DNA of 64,000 nucleotides, taken from contig NZ_JALPRK010000004.1 in the NCBI RefSeq assembly GCF_023195895.1, positions 62,001-126,000 on the forward strand, in the 5' to 3' direction. Position numbers and translations under genes: made by a program. Below are positions 61,213 to 64,000 of this stretch, piece by piece. The notes below the pieces were generated by a model. The model had not been told where the DNA came from and searched no databases. It was given only the letters and a program-made list of their open reading frames with translations. Source of the DNA: Paenibacillus mellifer. GTDB taxonomy: Bacteria; Bacillota; Bacilli; Paenibacillales; Paenibacillaceae. How positions within the stretch are numbered: position 1 is the stretch's first letter; every line of letters begins with the position of its first letter.

Positions 61213-61247
61213 TATTTTTTTGTTTTCAGGTATTGTCCGCTCTTTTT

Positions 61248-61287
61248 AGAACTAATGTTTGTACGAACGGAAGTTCTATGTTATAAT
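61248..61287 (+). promoter_or_regulatory. lexA promoter with SOS boxes 3 and 4
   Basis: -35 TTGTAC (61259-61264), 17-base spacer, -10 TATAAT (61282-61287). AGAACTAATGTTTG (61248-61261) and CGAACGGAAGTTCT (61264-61277) flank and cover the -35 and spacer, which indicates autorepression by LexA. Confidence 0.88.
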
Positions 61288-61322
61288 TTTTCCAAACGTT
61301 ACTAAATGGGGTTGATCCGTAC

Positions 61323-61949
61323 ATGTCAAAGGTATCGAGCCGGCAACAGGCCATTCTTGAATTCATTCGCAACGAAGTACGCGCCAAAGGTTATCCGCCC
61401 TCCGTACGTGAGATAGGCGAAGCCGTTGGATTGGCGTCCAGTTCCACCGTACACGGCCATCTGGACCGTCTGGAGAAGAAAGGATTCATCCGCCGCGACC
61501 CGACGAAACCTCGTGCCATCGAATTGCTAGGCCAAGAAGAGTCGGAGAATTACAATCTATTTGCACATAGCATTGCCCGCGTTCCCGTCGTCGGAAAGGT
61601 AACTGCAGGCATGCCGATCACGGCAACGGAGAATATTGAAGATTATTTTCCATTGCCCGAGCACTACGCAGCCGACGGAGAAGTCTTCATGCTTTCCGTA
61701 GTTGGCGACAGCATGATCGAAGCCGGAATACATAGTGGGGATTATGTGATCGTCCGCCAACAACAGACGGCCAACAACGGAGAGATCGTTGTAGCTATGA
61801 CGGAGGATGACGAAGCGACGGTCAAGACGTTTTATAAGGAGAAAGATCATATCCGCCTGCAGCCGGAGAATTCAACGATGGAACCGCTTCGATTGAAGCA
61901 TGTAACCATCCTGGGTAAAGTCGTCGGTCTGTTCCGCGACTTGCACTAA
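61323..61949 (+). CDS. lexA: LexA repressor
   Basis: A 208-aa SOS repressor. The N-terminal winged helix includes [24 protein letters not shown]; the Ala-Gly self-cleavage site is in VTAGMPITA; the catalytic Ser is in [10 protein letters not shown] and the Lys in [10 protein letters not shown]. RecA filaments trigger cleavage on DNA damage. The ATG at 61323 has a GGGG site ten bases upstream. It is autoregulated through the boxes upstream and ended by a terminator. Confidence 0.97.
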   Translation: MSKVSSRQQAILEFIRNEVRAKGYPPSVREIGEAVGLASSSTVHGHLDRLEKKGFIRRDPTKPRAIELLGQEESENYNLFAHSIARVPVVGKVTAGMPITATENIEDYFPLPEHYAADGEVFMLSVVGDSMIEAGIHSGDYVIVRQQQTANNGEIVVAMTEDDEATVKTFYKEKDHIRLQPENSTMEPLRLKHVTILGKVVGLFRDLH

Positions 61950-61977
61950 TTCACTAAATACGCAGCAGCGATTAACT

Positions 61978-62030
61978 AAACAGGACGAAGCGCGATAGAT
62001 GGATATCGACTTCGTCCTGTTTGGTTTATC
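61978..62030 (+). terminator. Terminator after lexA
   Basis: AAACAGGACGAAG pairs with CTTCGTCCTGTTT (13 bp) around a 19-base loop, followed by GGTTTATC. The U-tract is weak, but stem strength and position support termination. Confidence 0.75.
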
Positions 62031-62049
62031 CGTCTTATGCCATCCCCTA

Positions 62050-62205
62050 TTAATCCCAATCAAGATCCGGGAAGTTCATCGGATTGTACCCGTTTTTTTC
62101 GCGGCGGCCGCGTGTGCCCCAGCCAAATCCGGCGCGTTCTGCAATCCACCACTGTTTCAGCCGATATCGCCGACGTTGATATCTTTTCAATTCCGTCACG
62201 ATCAT
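62050..62205 (-). CDS. Small basic/aromatic protein of 51 aa, unknown
   Basis: A short frame with an excellent ribosome site, AAAGGAGGT, eight bases before the ATG. The product begins MIVTELKRYQRRRY, is rich in Arg, Trp and Tyr, has a Gly/Arg-rich centre (GFGWGTRGRRE) and ends acidic (PDLDWD). No family recognised. It lies alone on the minus strand between lexA and glnA, which otherwise hold only terminators. The strong site and distinctive composition support a real gene; a nucleic-acid-binding role is only a guess. Confidence 0.6.
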   Translation of the reverse strand: MIVTELKRYQRRRYRLKQWWIAERAGFGWGTRGRREKNGYNPMNFPDLDWD

Positions 62206-62298
62206 GAATTTCAACCTCCTTTATCTCATCTATAAGATGTCCCGATCTAAGTAAATCATGGCATGTTTATTGAAAACCAAAATTTGTTAATCCAAACA

Positions 62299-62346
62299 CA
62301 AAAAAAGCCGCAGGTCTGGAGGTTACTCCAGCGTCCTGCGGCTTTT
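62299..62346 (-). terminator. Terminator after glnA
   Basis: On the minus strand, AAAAGCCGCAGG pairs with CCTGCGGCTTTT around an inner CTGGAG/CTCCAG stem, followed by seven U. Confidence 0.92.
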
Positions 62347-62357
62347 AGTGTGAGATT

Positions 62358-63695
62358 TTAGTACAACGTCATGTATTGATCACGTTCCCATTGATGAACT
62401 TGCGTACGGAAGATGTCCCATTCGATCTCTTTAAGTTCGAAGAAATGGGTTAATGCGTGATCGCCGAGCGCATCGCAGATGATTTCACTGCGCAGCAGTT
62501 CGCCTAACGCTTCTTTCAGATCGGATGGCAAGCTTGGGATGCCTTCTTCGACCCGTTCTTCCTCGGACATGACATAAATGTTGCGGTCTACCGGATCGAC
62601 GAGCGGCAACTCGTTCTTGATCCCGTCCAGGCCGGCTTTCAACATTACGGCCAATGCTAGGTACGGATTGGCTGCCGGGTCCGGATTGCGCACTTCGACC
62701 CGCGTGCTAAGACCACGGGAAGCCGGAATCCGGATCATCGGACTGCGGTTGCTCGAAGACCAGGCAACGTAACAAGGCGCTTCATACCCTGGAACGAGAC
62801 GTTTGTAGGAGTTTACCGTCGGGTTCGTGATCGCGGCGAATGCGCGGGCATGCTTCAGAATACCAGCCATGTAATGGCGGGCCTCCTTGCTTAGCCCCAA
62901 ATTATCGCTTTCGTCATAAAAAGCGTTCACGTCGCCTTTGAACAGCGATTGGTGGCAGTGCATCCCGGAACCGTTCACGCCGAACAGCGGTTTCGGCATA
63001 AACGTCGCATGCAAGCCATGCTGGCGGGCAATCGTTTTGACGACCAGCTTAAAGGTTTGGATTTGGTCTGCGGCTTTAATCGCATTAGCGTATTTAAAGT
63101 CGATTTCATGTTGACCTGGCGCCACTTCGTGATGGGAAGCTTCGATTTCGAAGCCCATTTCTTCCAGCGTCAATACGATTTCGCGGCGGCAGTTCTCGCC
63201 CAAGTCCGTCGGAGCCAAGTCGAAGTATCCGCCTTGGTCGTTCAGTTCGGTTGTCGGGTTGCCTTTGTCATCGGTTTTGAACAAGAAAAATTCAGGTTCC
63301 GGGCCAACGTTCATCGATGTGTAGCCCATCTCTTCAGCTTCCTTGAGCGCGCGCTTCAGAATCCCGCGAGGATCGCCGGCAAACGGCGTACCGTCAGGCA
63401 TGTAAACATCACAAATCAAACGTGCAACGCGATCCTCGGTTACCCAAGGGAAAATGACCCAAGTGTCCAGATCCGGGAAGAGATACATGTCGGATTCCTC
63501 GATGCGAACATACCCCTCAATGGAAGAACCGTCAAACATCATCTTGTTGTCCAGCGCTTTCTCCAATTGGCTGACCGGAATTTCCACGTTTTTAATCGTT
63601 CCCAGCAAATCCGTGAACTGCAAACGGATAAAACGCACATTCTCTTCCTTGGCGATGCGCAAAATGTCTTCTTTGGTGTAATTCGTGTAACTCAC
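62358..63695 (-). CDS. glnA: Glutamine synthetase, type I
   Basis: A 445-aa type I-alpha glutamine synthetase that forms glutamine from glutamate, ammonia and ATP. Visible are [16 protein letters not shown], metal Glu in [10 protein letters not shown], the [11 protein letters not shown] region, [12 protein letters not shown] and NRSPMIRIP. The adenylylation Tyr loop of I-beta enzymes is not evident. GTG at 63695 with GAGAGG upstream gives the normal length; the ATG at 63713 is upstream of that site. In Bacillota this enzyme when feedback-inhibited controls GlnR, its operon partner. Confidence 0.96.
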   Translation of the reverse strand: MSYTNYTKEDILRIAKEENVRFIRLQFTDLLGTIKNVEIPVSQLEKALDNKMMFDGSSIEGYVRIEESDMYLFPDLDTWVIFPWVTEDRVARLICDVYMPDGTPFAGDPRGILKRALKEAEEMGYTSMNVGPEPEFFLFKTDDKGNPTTELNDQGGYFDLAPTDLGENCRREIVLTLEEMGFEIEASHHEVAPGQHEIDFKYANAIKAADQIQTFKLVVKTIARQHGLHATFMPKPLFGVNGSGMHCHQSLFKGDVNAFYDESDNLGLSKEARHYMAGILKHARAFAAITNPTVNSYKRLVPGYEAPCYVAWSSSNRSPMIRIPASRGLSTRVEVRNPDPAANPYLALAVMLKAGLDGIKNELPLVDPVDRNIYVMSEEERVEEGIPSLPSDLKEALGELLRSEIICDALGDHALTHFFELKEIEWDIFRTQVHQWERDQYMTLY

Positions 63696-63718
63696 CCTAA
63701 CCTCTCCCAACATTTAGA

Positions 63719-64000
63719 TTATTTTTTGAAAAATCGGGACAGTTCGCCTTGGATCAAAGAAACTTGCCCCGGCTTGCTCCCTTGCACCAACTGCTGCTTC
63801 AACATGCGGTAGATTTGGGAATCCGTCATTTCCTTCCGCTTCTCTTCCGTGTCCTTCGTGATGACGGTTGCTTCCTGGGATTCCCGGGACATCGGATTCA
63901 TCACTTGCTTGATCCCTGCGATATTCACGCCTTTATCGATGAGACCCTTGATTTCCAGCAAGCGTTCGACATCGTTGAGGGAAAACATACGTTGATTTCC
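63719..64000 (-). CDS. glnR: GlnR nitrogen regulator (5' end beyond window)
   Basis: MerR-family repressor of nitrogen genes, cut by the window edge. The visible part includes the end of the winged helix (RMFSLNDVERLLEIKGLID) and the C-terminal tail (SKPGQVSLIQGELSRFFKK) that in GlnR is autoinhibitory and contacts feedback-inhibited glutamine synthetase. The frame is open through 64000, so the ATG at 63988 is internal. It lies 23 bases before glnA in the classic glnRA operon. Confidence 0.93.
   Translation of the reverse strand, partial: GNQRMFSLNDVERLLEIKGLIDKGVNIAGIKQVMNPMSRESQEATVITKDTEEKRKEMTDSQIYRMLKQQLVQGSKPGQVSLIQGELSRFFKK

Noticed and set aside
1-64000. CRISPR arrays, insertion sequences, prophage genes, tRNA or rRNA genes
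   Set aside because: No regularly spaced repeats, transposase or integrase motifs, tRNA cloverleaf sequences or rRNA segments were seen on either strand.

Overview
The window reads as chromosomal DNA of a moderately GC-rich endospore-former-type Bacillota, most likely Paenibacillus or a close relative in Paenibacillaceae. Grounds: Gram-positive ribosome binding sites with frequent GTG and TTG starts, monoderm lipoproteins, the glnR-glnA pair, lexA divergent from a yneA-like LysM gene with GAAC-N4-GTTC SOS boxes, and a pdhABCD operon. No rRNA, tRNA, insertion sequence, prophage or CRISPR array was seen. The first gene (an amylase) and the last (glnR) run off the window.

Layout. 1-6.4 kb: glycogen metabolism, with a GH13 neopullulanase-type enzyme, glgB-glgA on the minus strand and glgC divergent from them. 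6.5-11.2 kb: a minus-strand operon of a PhnC-like ATPase without permease, an FG-GAP-like lipoprotein, an OmpR regulator, a HAMP histidine kinase and a GNAT enzyme, joined by ATGA overlaps. 11.3-26.4 kb: an MFS exporter divergent from a winged-helix regulator, a HAD phosphatase, topB, gltD without gltB, dfrA-thyA, a secreted coiled-coil protein preceded by a promoter and a terminator-type leader, an ArsR-type regulator with a four-domain CoA-disulfide reductase/rhodanese/TusA/DsrE protein, a methyltransferase and an alpha carbonic anhydrase. 26.6-31.8 kb: pyruvate dehydrogenase complex pdhABCD. 32-38.9 kb: esterase, TRIC-like membrane protein, thiamine pyrophosphokinase, NlpC/P60 hydrolase, a response regulator with a degenerate receiver, a ThiF/MoeB-type enzyme and a LysR/SDR pair.

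39.0-49.7 kb: the most unusual region, a ten-gene minus-strand Tad-like (type IV filament/secretion) locus. It starts with a Hanks-type Ser/Thr kinase fused to a CpaE/TadZ-like NTPase domain. Then come a SAF-domain CpaB-like protein, two more degenerate TadZ-like proteins, a CpaF ATPase, a double T2SSF (TadB-TadC-like) membrane protein and four small single-pass pilin/pseudopilin-like proteins. A good sigma-A promoter precedes it, but a 66-nt hairpin with a U-tract lies between promoter and first gene, so transcription may be conditional. Immediately upstream is a fusion of a cyclic-phosphate-processing receiver (cREC) domain to an RlmM/FtsJ-like RNA methyltransferase.

51-64 kb: housekeeping and repair genes: nfo and an Fpg/MutM protein with an altered zinc finger, a NagD-like phosphatase, RNase Z, cobalamin-dependent metH, a small lipoprotein, a HAD enzyme, a membrane protein, a DUF896 small protein, yneA-lexA with four SOS boxes, a conserved-looking 51-residue protein and glnRA. 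Several starts were moved from the longest reading frame to an internal codon with a better ribosome binding site; these are stated per gene.
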